From Echinococcus granulosus (lineage: Eukaryota > Platyhelminthes > Cestoda > Cyclophyllidea > Taeniidae): a stretch of 64,000 bases of DNA. The translations under genes and the position numbers were made by a program. Location of the stretch: assembly GCF_000524195.1 (NCBI RefSeq), contig NW_020170522.1, positions 83,495 through 147,494 of the forward strand, read 5' to 3'. Shown here in pieces: positions 1 to 14,596 of this stretch (position 1 is the stretch's first letter; each line of letters starts with the position of its first letter). The notes beneath the pieces are model-generated. The model made no database searches. It was given only the letters and a program-made list of their open reading frames with translations, and was not told the origin of the DNA.

Positions 1-1316
1 CAATGATAAATGCTTTGTTGAATTAGCACCTATCTCCCCTTCGAAGTTAACGGTTCAGTACCTCCTCTGAAGGCGATGAAAATTTTGGTCAAGTCTACAT
101 TATCTGGGAAGGTCGTGGCCACTACCGGACAAATAGTTTTCGGACTATCAACTTTTCCTTCACTTCTTTTACGGTGAAAAGGTGATTCCCTAATTTATTG
201 TTTCCTGACTGACTTGTGATAAGAGATAACTTGTGTACTTCAATGTTGAATGAAAGGACATGTCATGGTTTCCTTCAAGCGATTCACTCACGACCCATCC
301 GCTTGCAACCAAAAGACTACTTGTTTTGTATGTGTGGAGGCTGAGTCCGGAATTATTCACATGCTAAAGGTCATGGAATTACGCATGAGATCTACCTATT
401 CGATATGATGGAACTAGCGCGGGCAAGAAGACTGTCATTTTGAAAAACAGCCGAAAGAAGATTCTATTATTAGAATCCACGATTACTGCTGCTGTGGATC
501 TCACCTATGAGGTTATCTGAACTTTAAACGGGGTGGAGGACGCTGTTTCAGCCTTATTCTCCACGTTCCCCTCATCTACGTCTCTCCAAAAGATTATTTT
601 CACCTTTTCTTGACAAAGGATTGTGTGTAAGCCGAAACAGCAACAGCCTTGTGACTCGTTAAGAAGGGATGCAGGAGTGTTTCAACTAGTAAAATGCTTT
701 AATACGCTTTCCGAAACCGTCCAATTTTTGCCCTTAAAAATTCAATTAGCTTATTTGATTCCCCTATATTTCGTGTGGATTCGTCAAACTTATATCTAAT
801 TTAAATATACTGTACTGTGCTCATGATTTTGACACAATGAATGCCCTCACTTCTATCTAAATGATGTTGTCGCTACCCTTGGTTGATCACACCTTTACGT
901 TGATCTGATATTTTGGAACACATGTTTAATCATTAGTTGAGAAGAATTGTTCCATGAAATAAGATTTATGCTGTAGGTAATATTTCAGCCAAAAGGCTTT
1001 AGTAACGCATATTCTTCAGCGCGTTCAAGTTGCGATGAATCGAGCAACGTCCTGGTGGCTTGCTTTAGACCGCATTCTAAAGGTAATCAGTGTAGGTTAA
1101 ATTTGACCTCTTAGAGGCGCACCTATAGGATCGCAATTGTGACTGGAGAGAGTCACTGCGAAATTACGATGTCGTCTCCTGCAAAAGTGTTCTTTTTGTT
1201 CGTATTTCGCTATTTGGACAGTAGTGTAATTGCCTTATGGTTGGGTATGAATTGTTACTAATTTCCTCGTAAGTAGTTGTTATGGCTACCTCTTGCCTTC
1301 CCCTTTGCATCATTAG
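1..1316. other. No gene seen; probable intron or 5' flank of Miro
   Basis: No open stretch here looks like the N-terminal GTPase domain or first EF-hand of Miro, which must precede the exon at 1317. Those exons are either to the left of the window or too short for me to see. No repeat or RNA gene was recognised. Confidence 0.5.
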
Positions 1317-4300
1317 GTTTCCTCTTCCTGCACATGATCTTCATTCGCAAAGGGCGCCATGAGACGACGTGGGCGGTGCTGCGTCAGTTTGGTTATGATA
1401 ATCATCTGCGCCTCTCACACGACTTCCTCTATCCCAAACTAGTAGTTCCATCAGACTGTTCTACCGAACTATCTCCAGCTGGCATCCACTTTCTCCACAC
1501 TATTTTTACCAAATATGATCTCGTGAGTGTGATTCAAATTTAAATAGTGTTTGGTGCACTCACTTGATGACAATTTTAACGACTGGTTCGATTAATGGTG
1601 ACACCGTTGTCATTATCCTTTTTCATCGAATTATAGTTGAAATTCGTCTGCAACATTTCGTTAGCTCCTTATTATTTGCCACTCATTTTATGATGTTAGC
1701 TGTTTTCTCCAACCGCAACAAGCTTTCATCCAATGTTTCTAATTATGAGAAACTAATATCATCGAAGATTATCAGTTAGTGTCCATTCATTTTGGTAAAC
1801 TTTGAATTTAGGGTTCTGCAAGCTAATTTAATGTGATAGTGCACGAAAGTGGACGCCTTTACTTCACCTAGACTAGACACATGCTCGATCCTGAAATTGT
1901 CTTCGAAAGAACGTCATTTTGGGGCTGATTAAATCTGATTATCCCTCCGTCATTCTAATTTCAATGTTTTCATGTTCTCTTAAGGTCAATTCCAGTCTAG
2001 AATGGCTTTGGCATCAATGTTTTCTGAGCATGACTTCTACCTCCTTTAAAACCTGCTAATATTCTGCGTTTTGTGCGCATTAGTTGATTTGTTGATAGTG
2101 GTGGAGATTGATAAATGTGCAGTTTACAAGTAATCAAACATCTAAAATTTAATGTTTGCTTGTTGCCTAAACCGTGTTACCTAAGAATTTCAAGATAGTG
2201 GCTATTTATTGGTATTCTTGCTCCTGTGCTGAAAAGTGATAAAAAATCGACTGTTTCACGACAATGCTTTTAAGAACTTTCCGTCATTTACTGACCAAAT
2301 GTGCTCCCTTTACCACATCATCCCTTGTAACATTTAGAAATCGAATTGTTTTTAACTCCTCAACTATGTTTACGAAATTCATACCTTAAGATGAGAACAA
2401 TTCTGTATGCAAAAGTTTTCATACACCACTTAATGTGGTCCAGGCATAGTGTAATTGGTTAAGGAAATCCTTCACCAAAGAAGAGACCATGAAACGAGGA
2501 CAAAATTGACAAGGAAGCGGCGGACATGTTTGACGCGGAGGCGATTGAAGTGCATTTTTAATGAACAGCAGCATCCTTGATGGGAGTAATGTGGTTATTC
2601 TATTTCTTGAATACTTTTAAAATTCCCTATTCTCGATGCTTGTCATAGTTGATGTATTCCGTCGTATAGCAGTTGGTGGTGCACAATGGTAAGGAGTTCA
2701 GACCAGATGTATACACTGCAAATGGGAATACATGTCACCTACTCCTCAGTAGCCAGAGAACAATGAGTATGCACACACACTGTATCACGGAGATCGTAAA
2801 TGAAGACAATGACTTTGTGCTTTGTCAAGTCTATTTCACAGCCCCACTTTGAGTTGTTTTGTTTTTATGTGCTAGGCACTTCTGACTCTTTACAGCCCAC
2901 GAACGTCCCAGAGGCAGGCGGTAGGCCATTGCCTTCACTCATTGGATGTTTTATGCCCTAAAAAAGTGGTCAAATAAATATCTTCATGCGTATCTAGTAT
3001 CTCTCGGTTTCCCGATCTCTTACTGACTCTTTAGGAAAAGATTCTTCATGTATTTTTCAAGTAAAGGTGAAGGCTGGAGGCGTTTTAATGTCAGTAGGCT
3101 TTTCAAAATTCAAAGAAGATGAATGGTAGCGCTTGTGGCATGGTATGGTAGAAGTCTATGAATGGCTTTGCTGTAGCGATTCAAAGGAAGTCGAAGGCTA
3201 GAGACATGACTGCTTTGACTAGTTAAGGCAAACATCCACTCAATGCGTGGTCCTCGATTTTGTGCCAAGCCTCCGTTGCATGATGCTTTTAATGAAGAGA
3301 AAAGCATTTTTCACCTCACCCCCCCTCCACCACCTGCTTAAGCCCTCCTTGCAAAACAGTCACCCATCTGCAAATGAGCTTTCGTAGGTTTCCTATCCAT
3401 CTAATATGGTATTGTTTCCTCCGCTTTGAGTCGACTAATGCTATAAAGGAAAAGTCTCTCTGCCAATATCATCAAAGCATAATTTCAGAATAAGTTGAAA
3501 ATGGGAACTGGGTTTCGTTTAACGCGTCGCTTTAAATAAAACTGTTCAAACTCCGTGTTTTCCTCAAATGCTAGAGTTCCTACCCACCTTGCTTCTTCCC
3601 TCACCCTGTGACCAACAATACTGTAATGTTTGAAGAAATTTCCTGCTTAACCCTTCTGCATCGAGGTTTTTACGACTTGCATAAAAAGTAGCCATGAATT
3701 ATTTCGTGAAAAGATTTCACCTAGGTATGCTTTAAAATCCGGTAGAAATAGTCTAAATTCCCTTGTTTTTCCGTGAAACCGCCACCCCGAGAGACCAAAA
3801 CAGAGCGGTGTGTTTCAAGAAGTTGGCTCAGATGTTGATGGTATATCTGCTTCCAAATGGGCATTCCTTATAACGCCATGGGCTGTGGAATATCACCTTT
3901 ACCCTGCATTTTATTGAAACACTGGCCGTGGGCTGTCGCACTCCCCTCAATAAATTAAATCTTCGTTTTGCACCTCCCACAGGACGGTGACGAGTGTCTA
4001 AGCCCAACGGAAGTGGCCGAGCTGCTGGCCACGTGTCCCCAGGAGGAGGGCGTCCGACTGTCCGGCAGCGGTAGTGCTGGCGTCGGCTTGGAGGACTTCG
4101 GCCTCTGCGTAGAGACCAACTCTAAGGGCTGGATTACGCGCCGTGGCTTCATGGCCCACTGGGCGTAAGTCCCCGTTCTCTCACATAAATTGAGGGGCAT
4201 TCGGTCCCACCACTTTTGCCGTCACCGCCAGATGGTAGTTGATCGACCTCATCGTTGAGAGAGGGGAGAAGCGAGAGGAGTGGCGTCATATTGAGAGGGG

Positions 4301-7300
4301 TGGTGAACACAAACTCTCATCTTTGATTTGATGTGAGCGCCTGGCCTCCCCCCATTACCGCCCCGCAAATAGGGGCTTGGATGACTAATATTAATCAGTC
4401 GGCTACATCTCCCCTATGCTAAAAGGACTGGCCTTTCGGAGTAAAAGAAGGCTAATAGTGCACTGGCGTTGTGGCATTCACTTTATTCGAATTACAGAGT
4501 TCCCAGTTGCGTTGCATGTTGATAGCTGGATCAATCAAAAAGGATTGGAAAAAGATACACCTTGCCCTAGCTTTCGATATGGTACTTTGGTCCCCATGTT
4601 GATTCAGTGTTTCGTCGTTTAGTCCTTGGGCAATAAATGTTTGTAGTGTTAATTTGAAAAACCAATTATTTTTGGAATAGAAGTTTGCGGCTTTGGAAAT
4701 GACTTGCAGAAATTAGTTTGAGTTTTTGATTTCCTTGAACTCTTTTGGAGTTTTTTAGTGTATCCTATTCATTTTTATTGCTTCCTGTGTTGTCACTATA
4801 TCACCGTCCCTTGTGGACGGCAAACTGGTATGAACAGGCTTTGGTGACTTTGGAACGAGAATGAAACTTGCACGAATTTCATCCTTTGTTCAAGAATTAT
4901 GACCCTCACCTTGGTTCACATTTAATGTCGAGTTTTACGTGTCACCCGATTTTGCTGATGTGTTGATGCATAAACCCACGAATGAGAGTCGCAAAGTTCT
5001 TCAGGGCTTTTGTTTGGTTCAATCTCTAATGAAAGATAAGTGCATGAAACGTTGTTGAACTCCTCAACATCTCTCATCGTCTTCCGTATACTTACCCTCC
5101 AATTTACACAGAATCTTCGTCCTTGTGAATAGATTTCGTTCACTTCAGATGGAAGACTCGTAGTAAATCTCTTGAGACTTTTCTGATTTTTATAATCTCC
5201 GCTCATTTTGAAATTAAATGCTCTTCCATCCCCATAGTAATTTGTTTTCCTTTCTGCCCCAAAATAGACTGACGACTCTGCTAGAACCCAGCCAAGCTCT
5301 GGAATACTTGGCCTACTTAGGTTTCACCTACCAGACAGGGGCGTGTCTCCCACCCGATGGGGATTACCTGCCTCTAGGGTCAACGACTCCGAGCCCCGGC
5401 TTTGACTCCTCTGTCACCAATGAAGACGTGCCCCAGCCTAATCTCTGCAGTTGTCTGGGTAGCTCAGCGGATAGCCTCTTGCGCGGGGTGATGATAACCT
5501 CGGAAAGACGCATGGACTATATTCGGGGCCATACCAATCGCACAGTCTTTTACTGTCGAGTTTATGGAGGCAGAAAAGTCGGAAAGGTTTGTCTCATTCG
5601 TTTTTTCCACTCTTTGCTGTGGCCACCAACGCACTTTGAAATCTCGCAGGGAAGGGTAGAGATATCAATCTAATAAGGCCCCCCGGAATCGCTCTTTTTT
5701 CTTCAAAATATGGAGCTCTTGAGGAATTTGTGTGATTTTTGTGAACCAAATTACTGCTGTAATATTGCTTAAACGGGATTTCCTCTTGTTCCCGCATTCC
5801 TTTTTATGTGAGTTAAGCTTTACCAAGAAGATTTATCTGTGTAAGGAATTTTGAAACACCTCAACTCTCACAGTTGCAACGCCGAACTGGGAGCGAGGTT
5901 TACTGAAGCAAGGAGCAATACAATGTTCCCTTATAGCTTTGTGCAACTTGTTGGCCCTGGAGACTTATTGGGATCGCCCTTTACCTTTAGCTGGGAAAAT
6001 TTAATATTGTAATGCTAATGAAGTGTTTAATGATGGTAGTGCCTGCTATCCCACCGGTTCTATCTCGGAAATAAAGCTGTAAGCGTTGGCAGGAATTGCA
6101 AGGGATATTTTTAAGGTTTTTAAGGTTGAATTTGGCATTAGGTTCCCAAGCCGTACAGAATTTGCTCTACACATCTTGACAAATTCGCCCTTTCCATTGG
6201 GATAACTTTTTTGGTTACGTGTAGTTTGGCAGCGTTATTTCGGAGAGGGTTTAATTTCACGAGGATTTTTTGCTGCGGGCGTACCTACCTTGGTTGGTAG
6301 CTTCTAGACCTCATTTTTTATGGCGTAATTTATATGCCTGGTTTTGAATAGTTCGTTTTGATTAATTTTTTAAATTTAAGTATAAATTTCTCCCTATCTT
6401 GCCACAGGCCTGGTTTGTTGTACTGCCAACATAGCTTTCCTATCGGGGAGTTCGGTGTGAGGCAATGACGAATCGTCATGATAATCAAACACCCAAGAGC
6501 ATCCAGGGTAAAATGTTAGGGGTGTCGTGGACTCTCGAACTCGGCACCACTTAAGGAAACTGAGGTTATAATCTCGAGTTTACTAATTTGACTACGTGGT
6601 AACTAGCTCGCATTAACTTACTCTTTTTTGCCATTATTCGATAGACATGCCTGCTGCAAGGTCTGCTGGGTCGTGGACTGCGAGGCCGTGGAGGAAATGC
6701 AGTGGGTGGAGTAAGCGGGCGGACAGCCCCATGGACGGCGGCGACGGGACTGCCAGTGTGTGGAAAGTTGCGGACACTGCTACTGCACGAGGTGAGTGCA
6801 GGCCACGCAGAGCAGATGACAGCGGGCGAAGCTCTCTCCGCAGATGTGGCCTGCCTCCTCTATGATGTCACCGACGCAGACTCCTTCCGCTATGTGGCCA
6901 ATATCTTTTTGGTATGTACTGTCTATCACACTTCCATACGCATGATTTTCTGTGGCCATTTCTGCTCTTACAATTTGGTTGGTGAATTGCTCGTCTATTT
7001 GTCTGATTTATCAGTTACTCACACGCTTGTCTATGGACTCCTGTTTCACCAACTTTTTTGCACCCTCTGAATCAAATCAGTTTAATGTTTGATAACTCAC
7101 GTATTCACCAACTCACTGGCAATTTGGTTCACTTATTCACGCACTAAATGCACAAAATCCTTCCTCTAGGTGACCTGTTGCTCACTCAGTTTTAATATTC
7201 TGCGATCTTTCTGCTTTCTATGTTAGGTCAACCACCTCCCTGTTCAACCATTCAGTTAATTCACTCATCTACCTGTTTATTCATCCACTGCTTCCATTCA

Positions 7301-10300
7301 TTCATACGTTCATCCGTTATATCCTACAATACATTTTCCATCCTTTTAAAGCAGATTTCCCCCTTTTTTGATCAGCACTTTTTTTTCTAAAGGCGAAATA
7401 GTCTACGGTATTTTCATTATCCAAGCAATCACTTATTCACTCGACTGCTCATTAACTCGTGCTTTCATTCACTTGCTCATTCCTGGAATCCTACGCTTCA
7501 GGTTTATTGCCTCTTTTTATTTTTATTTTCTTTTATGTAAGATAAAATATGTTGGATCCTAGAGGCCGAATAGCCAAAGCTCTTTTCGCGCGAGGCGACT
7601 GAATCTGCCAAGGTGGCATCTCTTTTGCCACTTGGCACACCTTTAGCCCCTAAATATGCGTCCTCTTTGTGTTGGGGTAGCTTTCGGCAATTATAAAGTG
7701 ACACCCTGTCTCTTTGACCTGAATCCTTTTTCGTTTTTTGGCAGGAAGGGTAGGCGCATGCGATTTTTACAGGCGATTGGGTAGACACTTTTTTCCTTTA
7801 ACCGGTATCTTTACCTTAATCCGCCTCCTTTCATATCTTTAATTTGAGCCCTACAGTGCAATTCAACAACTCAGGATGGAGTGTCTTTATTTCATGAGGA
7901 ATTTTGGACCCTGGATGTCTATGGTAGCGTAGCAGAACGCAAACCCTCTTTCCACACTTGCATGAGCATTTCACTCGGCCGTTATTCTACCAGCACGTTG
8001 ATGGCACGAGGTCGTAATATTTGTCTCCCAAGCCTTCCTTTTTTTCGTGACCACTCTGTCCGCAGATTCATGGTTTATAGTACCCTCAGGAGTGAATTGA
8101 TTACCACGTAATGTGCCTTCATGTTGTTGGCACATGACTTGTCGGTGGTGGACATGTGAGGGCCAAGCGGGGCTATGACTAAGCGTTACACTTTGTTTTA
8201 ACGTACCCGTCCACTTTCCAACTGGCCAGTACTTTTCCCATGTTTTTAACCACACCTGTCTGGTTGTATTCGGGATTGTGTTTTGCCGACTATTCGCCTA
8301 TTTGAATTGTGAATCATTCATCCAGGTTGTGGACCACTTCTAAAGCGCCTCTTTTCATTTCTCACACTTCCTTTTTGTTATTACCATGCATAGTAGATAG
8401 GTCTTGTACTAAGTAGGGAGAAGCTTTCCATTGTCCGGAAAGCATTTAATTCTAATTCTTTTCATCATATTTGTTGAATGAAGTTGGGGTGCATCCCGTT
8501 GACGTTAAGTGGTGTCTTGGACATTGATTAGCCGTCCGTCATTGCTACCCCTTACATGTTCAATCAACAAATTATCGAGTAAATTATGCAACCAAGTGCA
8601 AGCCAATGGTGCACTCAAGACTAATAAAGCGTATAAAATCTTATGAAAAAGTGTGTGTCCATATTAGCTTAATAAATAGAGAATGCAAAAATCTGTCCAC
8701 CCTGTTTAACATCGTACACTACTTTACTGGCTGGAGTAGATAGTCACAATTATCTAAGTCTAATACGAACTCTCCATGATTTCTTCGTCTTCATTCCACG
8801 ATTTTATTGAGGTCTTCCACAAAATCTACTTACAGTTAAAACTTTAGATGCGGCTTACTAGTGAACTTTTTTGGCTCATGAAGGTTTGCCATCACCACTC
8901 TTGGGATGGGACCAAATTCCTGTTGCTCTTTGTTGAACAGTTTGTTTGAAAAATGGTGGATAAGACAGTACGCAAATATTGTTCAATTTTCCAACCTGAG
9001 TTACACTCTCGTCATGGAATGAAGACAATCAAAACACTTTAAAATATCAGCATTTCGTTCTGCGAGAAGCTTATTTCTAACGGGCGATTTCAATCTCTAG
9101 CAAAAATCATCCACGCGAGGGCCTTGAGACCAAGATAAGGAATAAAGATTATCCACAGGTGGCGACTGTAATAGAAACGAATACATCTTAAGGTCTTGCA
9201 AACGCGATTCGAAGTTGAAAAGTCACCGGCGTTTTTTTTCGACTAGAACTATTCATTATGATGGAAGAATGTTTCTTAGTATCAGAGCATTGTTTATAAG
9301 ATTGGAAGCGTGCGAGGCTGTCAGTGTCTGTCCCAGATGTATTTCCTACCATGACACATAAAAACTGCTTTTGAGCTGAATTAGTTGATTTTTAATTGTT
9401 TTTGCAGTTTCCTGTCCCTGCCGTCTTCATCACCCCTTTATTTTTTGACTAGATTCTGTTTTTACACTCGTAAACACCCGTTCAAGCATTTTTAAACTGG
9501 GAACCCAGTGAGAGAGTACTTTCGCTCCCCCCGAGTACGATTTGCCAAACTGTTCACTGCAGGTCCCCTTAAACCAGCATAACAAATGGGGAAGGATGGA
9601 AATCTCAAGTCTGATTCATTGGCTTGTAGAACTTTTACCGTGGTACTCGCGTCCCCTGTCTCTTCGTTGCTGGCAAGGCGGACCAGATAGGTGTGCTGCA
9701 GAATTACTGTCTTGACCCACAGGAGTTCTGCACCAAGTATAATTTGGCCAACCCCCTTCCCTTCTCCTCCTTTGACGTCCGCCCCCGTTTCGTGGAGACC
9801 TCAAATGGTGGTTCTGCTACTACTGCCGCCTTTGGTGATGGCCCACGTTATCGGCGCAGCTCTGCGGACACCGTAAAGGCGCGCCCTCTTGTTGCTGCCT
9901 CGGGCTCCGCTTTCTGGCTCCCCGACGATTGCCAATCTCCCGAGGCCGGTCCACAGAGGTGTGTAATGTGGTAATTGTAAGATATCAAGTCTAAGCGGTT
10001 GCCGGCAGCGATGATGTTCTCACTTCTAAGAATTCCAAGTTGTTTTGGTCAAAAAAACGTAAATTTGACATTCGAAAAGTGATAAATGTCATTGCGGTGA
10101 TGGATCATTATGCCATTTTCTGGATTGGATTCTGGGATCACATGGCTGACTGTTGTGGGTCGAATTGGTGGCCGTGTGTGGAAGGGCTTTTTACTGTGTT
10201 TTTTGATTTCCTCGACTGTTCTAGTTAGGCCAGTTTGCAATAACAGCAACTGGAGGTAATTTACGCCAATGACTAAGAATTTTAAATCAGCTTTAGAGCA

Positions 10301-13300
10301 AACAATTGCACAGCCCAGATGAAACACGATCAGGTTTCTCCTGGACATTCAGTCAGTGTTTTTACTCTCAACTGGGGCCAACTGAAGCCATTTTTGCGGA
10401 AATGTGGGGAGAAGGGGCATTACAAGGCCAAGAGAACAGAGTTTCCGCCTTTTTTAGCGAAAAAAATAATTGAGAATAGTGTAGCTGGCTTTGTTTGAGG
10501 CCGTCTTGAGTTCAATTTCCCAAATGTCAGAAACACTTTCAACTTATTTGATCATTAACTTTATATCTTTTGGCCATTTTCCAAATTTCATTATAGTCTC
10601 CCCGGTATTTTGTACTTTATAAGTTTCAATTCAAAACTGATTAAACGTTGCACGTCTTCCTGGTCCTGTCTCGTCTCTGCTATACCTATTTTTAAATACT
10701 CAAGGCTGTACTACACTCAGTAACGCCAGAATGCTGTGCTGTCGAGGTCTCAATGTCTTAAAGAAGGTCCACAACAGCAGCTCTAGCTTTTGATAATGAC
10801 ACCCAAAATTGTCTCGGTCCTTGATATTTTTATACGAGGCTAGAATAATGTGCCTTGACTATGTTAAAAATATATCGATATCTTTGGTATCAAGAAGGCA
10901 AGTATTGCATGAACCTGTCCAGGTATTCCTTTCTGTTGAAGGATTGAAAGATTGAGACATTAGTTTGGAAAAACGTCATGTACCAAATGGGTCCGCGAAG
11001 ATTTCTACTGAAGTTTTGCAACTATTTCTCAGCCAAGTACTGCATATGAACACGACTTGGTTCTCCAAGTTATGTGAGCCGCAGTCGCATGAACTGTGCC
11101 CCTAGCAATTGTTTTTTTTTGAGGTCATGCACGAATTAAAGAATATTTTGTATGTGCTTGAAGACAGACATGCAGTTTGGTCGTTTTAAGTGACTTTTTC
11201 TCCCATTTGATGCACTTCCACAGCTTCACGCTGTGAAATTATTGCCTCCGTCGCTTTTGCAACTTGCGTTTTGAATCCTACTGATTCGCATTGTTAAGAT
11301 AGCCGCGACAAAAACAAAACATCTGGAGGAATGGGGCACTTTTACACTGCTTATGCGAAAAGAACACAAGGTGGGGGGGAACAGGTTGGAACCAGTAGTG
11401 TGCCTCGACGACTTAACATTCCCCTTAAATGCGTCAGAACATGTACATTTGTCAAGTCCTTCATCATGGTCATTTCCAAATGCTCTAACAATTGTTGGGC
11501 TGATGTGTGGCCCCGGTACAGTCAGTGTGTTTTGGTGTCTGCATACTTCACAAAATCGCCTAATTTTCTCCCATATGCGATCTTTTTGTGGATTGGCTAT
11601 GACGAAGAGTAGTTTTTTTTAAAAAAACAACTCCGAACTCGAATTAATTTCGTTGATGTGCAACATGGTAGTCGTGCGACCATTCACACTCCCTCACTCC
11701 CCTGTATTTATCAACTGGGAAGGTTCTACCCATTTCAGCTACTATTACTTTATCGTAAATAGGGTTTAAAATGGTATATCTGTCTCATTTGATTAATGCA
11801 TTGCTAGAATCTTGTTACTTTTCACCGCTTGCATAGCTTATTTATGTCCTCTGAGGCATTATGTGACCACTTCAGTACTGTTCAGACTCTCAATCCCTTA
11901 TTTAATGGTTATTTCCACTTTAAGTGATTAAATTGAGAGCCTGGTGAAACTTGAGTAAGGAAGTTTTATCCGATGCATGGCTAGCAAGGTGGTTTGGATT
12001 GTTGTTTATCAAAGGAACTCCAGGAGGGCATCAGATAGCTGTTACCCGTTTCAACCACCACTAACAGTAAATACAGAAGATCCAGGAGTGCAAATCAGGC
12101 GGCACTAATAAGTCTCCCTCAAAACACGAAGAAGTCGTAATTAACATTGCGTTTGTTGGATTTTAATAGTTTAACATTAATTCTGGGAGAAAAGGTTGTT
12201 ATCTCTACCTGACACAAGTGCATTGAATCTAGTCTACCGTGAAAGTAGTTCGCGTTTACATGAGCCCTACTGATCTCCGACCTCACGGTGAAGCGATTTC
12301 CATTCACCTCTGACTCGAGCTTAACATTAACGAGCTTCTGGCTTCAAATCTGCTTGATGTCACCTCTTTACTATTTGTGGGTAAGTATTTTTAAGTAATC
12401 ATCTGTATTTTTGGATTGACTCTAGAAATCAACCGATTGCGGTGTTCTCTTCAAATGGCGATTTTGATTGTTTTTAGGCCATGTAGCTGTAGAGTGTCTG
12501 CTCTTCTATCTTCACGTTTTCTCGAAGAGGGCTTACAACTAAAAGGCTTTTGATGTAATGGTGAGAGGTGGTTTAGCGTCAGCAAACAACCCAAAAATCG
12601 CTGCGTTTTTATTGCATGAAAGGAAGGAAGATAATCTCTGAAACTTATTGCCAGTAGCCACCACGACCTTCCCAGTTGATGGAACTGTAAATGAGTCGTT
12701 TCATCATTCACATTTCAGTGAGGTTATTGGCTCTTGAATCCTGATTTATTTTGGCGTATCAATACTGGGATACGATTCTCGATTTAAATGAGGAATAGAG
12801 GTTCTCCCTAAACGCGATGGACACACTTTGGAGTCGTCTATCACAAGAATCAAATAGTTTTAGCTACGTCCATGTAGTATGTTCAGCTGTCGTATTCTAC
12901 TACTGCACCTTCGCAAAATGATGTGCGAAAGAACGTTCGGAGTCGAGCTATGCTCGCTTCGTAAAGCAGAGAAGCCTCAATCAAATCCACTGGGTTTAAC
13001 CGACATTTGATGACACGGAGGTTCGGAGTAAAAGGGAAAGATTGCAAAGCACAATAGTGGCGTCAGCCAATACCTCACTTTTATTGGCCAATAAGTCCAC
13101 CCTAACCTACCTGAACTGAGGTAAACTCGTGTGCCTACATGCCTGTTTCCGCTTTGTAGGAGTAAACGAAACAGTCTTTCACCCCCGGCTACGTCAACGC
13201 CAGCCCAACTGTCGCCACAGCCGGCCCAGCAACGTCCCCTCTCGGGCCTACGTGGTCGCTCCTCCACCCCCACGCTCTTGAGCCCATACACCGGCACTGC

Positions 13301-14292
13301 CGCCCCTGCACGCGAGGTCAAACAGCCCGAGGAGGAGTTTCACCCCGTATACGTGAAACTCACCACCATGGCCAATTACCCGTAAGTGCAGGCCTATCTT
13401 CCTCCTTGCCCTCTACCTTACCTGGTGTGGTGTCCGCGATCGGTTGGACGTTGCGGGAACGTCTCCTCCCCGAACTAGACCCCACCTTGTTTCCATTTCT
13501 TGGATTTTCTTATAGCGTTACTCATGGCTACCAAGATTGAGATTTCCCATCTTCTGGTCTCTTGGTATCGTCCTCCGACTGCAATCGACTGGACACCATG
13601 GCTTGCATTTAGCTTCGCGGCTTTTGATGGTACGGCTTGTTGAATAAGGTGGAACTACGCCAGTGATGGGCGAGCCACAAATTCTGAGCTTGCCATAATT
13701 TCCTGTTTGATTTCCTTGCAGTTTGGCGACTAAAGATTTTTGAGGTTATAATTTGATAACCTTACTGGGATATGCGATGGAAATAGCACTGCACACAGCC
13801 GTAGTTTAACCCTTCGGTACTAACCTCTTCGTGGCTAGTATAGCCTCCTTACCTATCGTGATTCTGCCCACTCTTGGACCTGTAATGGTGCATCCCCGAC
13901 CGTTTTTGCATGCATTTTTAGCGAAACTCGAAATTCGCTGCCAAACTAATAAAATCGCTTGATTTCCGACTGAATACTTGGCTGCATACGTATCATTGGT
14001 CGTAACGTCAACCCATAAACTACCTCAATATGAGCTCACCACGCGGCACACTTTTTCATCAAAAAGTACCCTCCTGTCAGTCAATTAATGTCTTCCCATC
14101 CACTCAAACAAGTGCTCGACCGTCTTCCAATGGACTAGTCGACTAGTTACCCTCCCCTCTCCTTTCCACGACAGACATGCCAGACATCTGGAGCTGGCCC
14201 AACCGGACTACGCTTGGAAATTGACCCTGGCGGCGACCATCCTGGCTGGCTTTGGATTCGTGGCCTTTAGGATGGCCAAGCCACACCTGTAG
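1317..14292 (+). CDS. Miro: Mitochondrial Rho GTPase (Miro), C-terminal 7 exons; 5' end missing
   Basis: Miro is a tail-anchored outer-mitochondrial-membrane GTPase with two GTPase domains flanking EF-hands; it links mitochondria to motor adaptors. Exons: 1317-1522, 3983-4164, 5268-5586, 6645-6911, 9630-9958, 13160-13381, 14175-14292. All have AG/GT borders and phases that join without a shift, giving about 547 codons. The first exon carries the Miro signature IRKGRHETTWAVLRQFGY. Exons 1-2 form the second EF-hand (KYDL/DGDECLSP) and the conserved GWITRRGF. Exons 3-4 carry the second P-loop, GGRKVGKT, and CLLYDVTDADSF. Exon 5 has RVPCLFVAGKADQ (the G4 region). The last exon gives HARHLELAQPDYAW, a single hydrophobic tail anchor and a short basic end. 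The first GTPase domain is not in view. Ser/Pro-rich insertions make this part longer than in vertebrate Miro. Family identity is very secure; exon borders are read by eye. Confidence 0.92.
3300..3540. repeat. Interspersed repeat, related to 15.85-16.13 kb
   Basis: Inside a Miro intron, a stretch centred on TTTGAGTCGACTAATGCTAT at about 3425 matches, with a few mismatches, the sequence near 15,988 (TTGAGTCGAATAATGCTATG). Weaker similarity follows, including a shared GAAAATGGGA. An old dispersed repeat is likely; its class is unknown. Confidence 0.35.
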
Positions 14293-14469
14293 GGCTGTTG
14301 GTTCATCCTCCTGCCAAGCCCCCCCCTCCTTCTACTACTGTACAAATACGTTCACCGCCATCCCTCCCCCCCCCTATTTCCTCTGTATAGAGATGGTAGT
14401 CTTATTGGTAGATTAGCGCCTTGCCTCGTTTAATTCTTATTGTTATCGCTCCCGTCTCTCCCCTATGCT

Positions 14470-14475
14470 AATAAA
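14470..14475 (+). terminator. Polyadenylation signal of Miro
   Basis: AATAAA lies about 180 nt after the Miro stop codon, in a stretch before the convergent gene ends at 14,597. Confidence 0.6.
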
Positions 14476-14596
14476 TCCTGATAGAGATAGCAGAAACTTG
14501 CGTTACCCCCCTCATTAACATTCAACACCTATTTTGTACAAAGATGCGTAATTAGCTGATTGACTGGCTGGTTAGCTTTTGCAACCTGTCTCTCCC

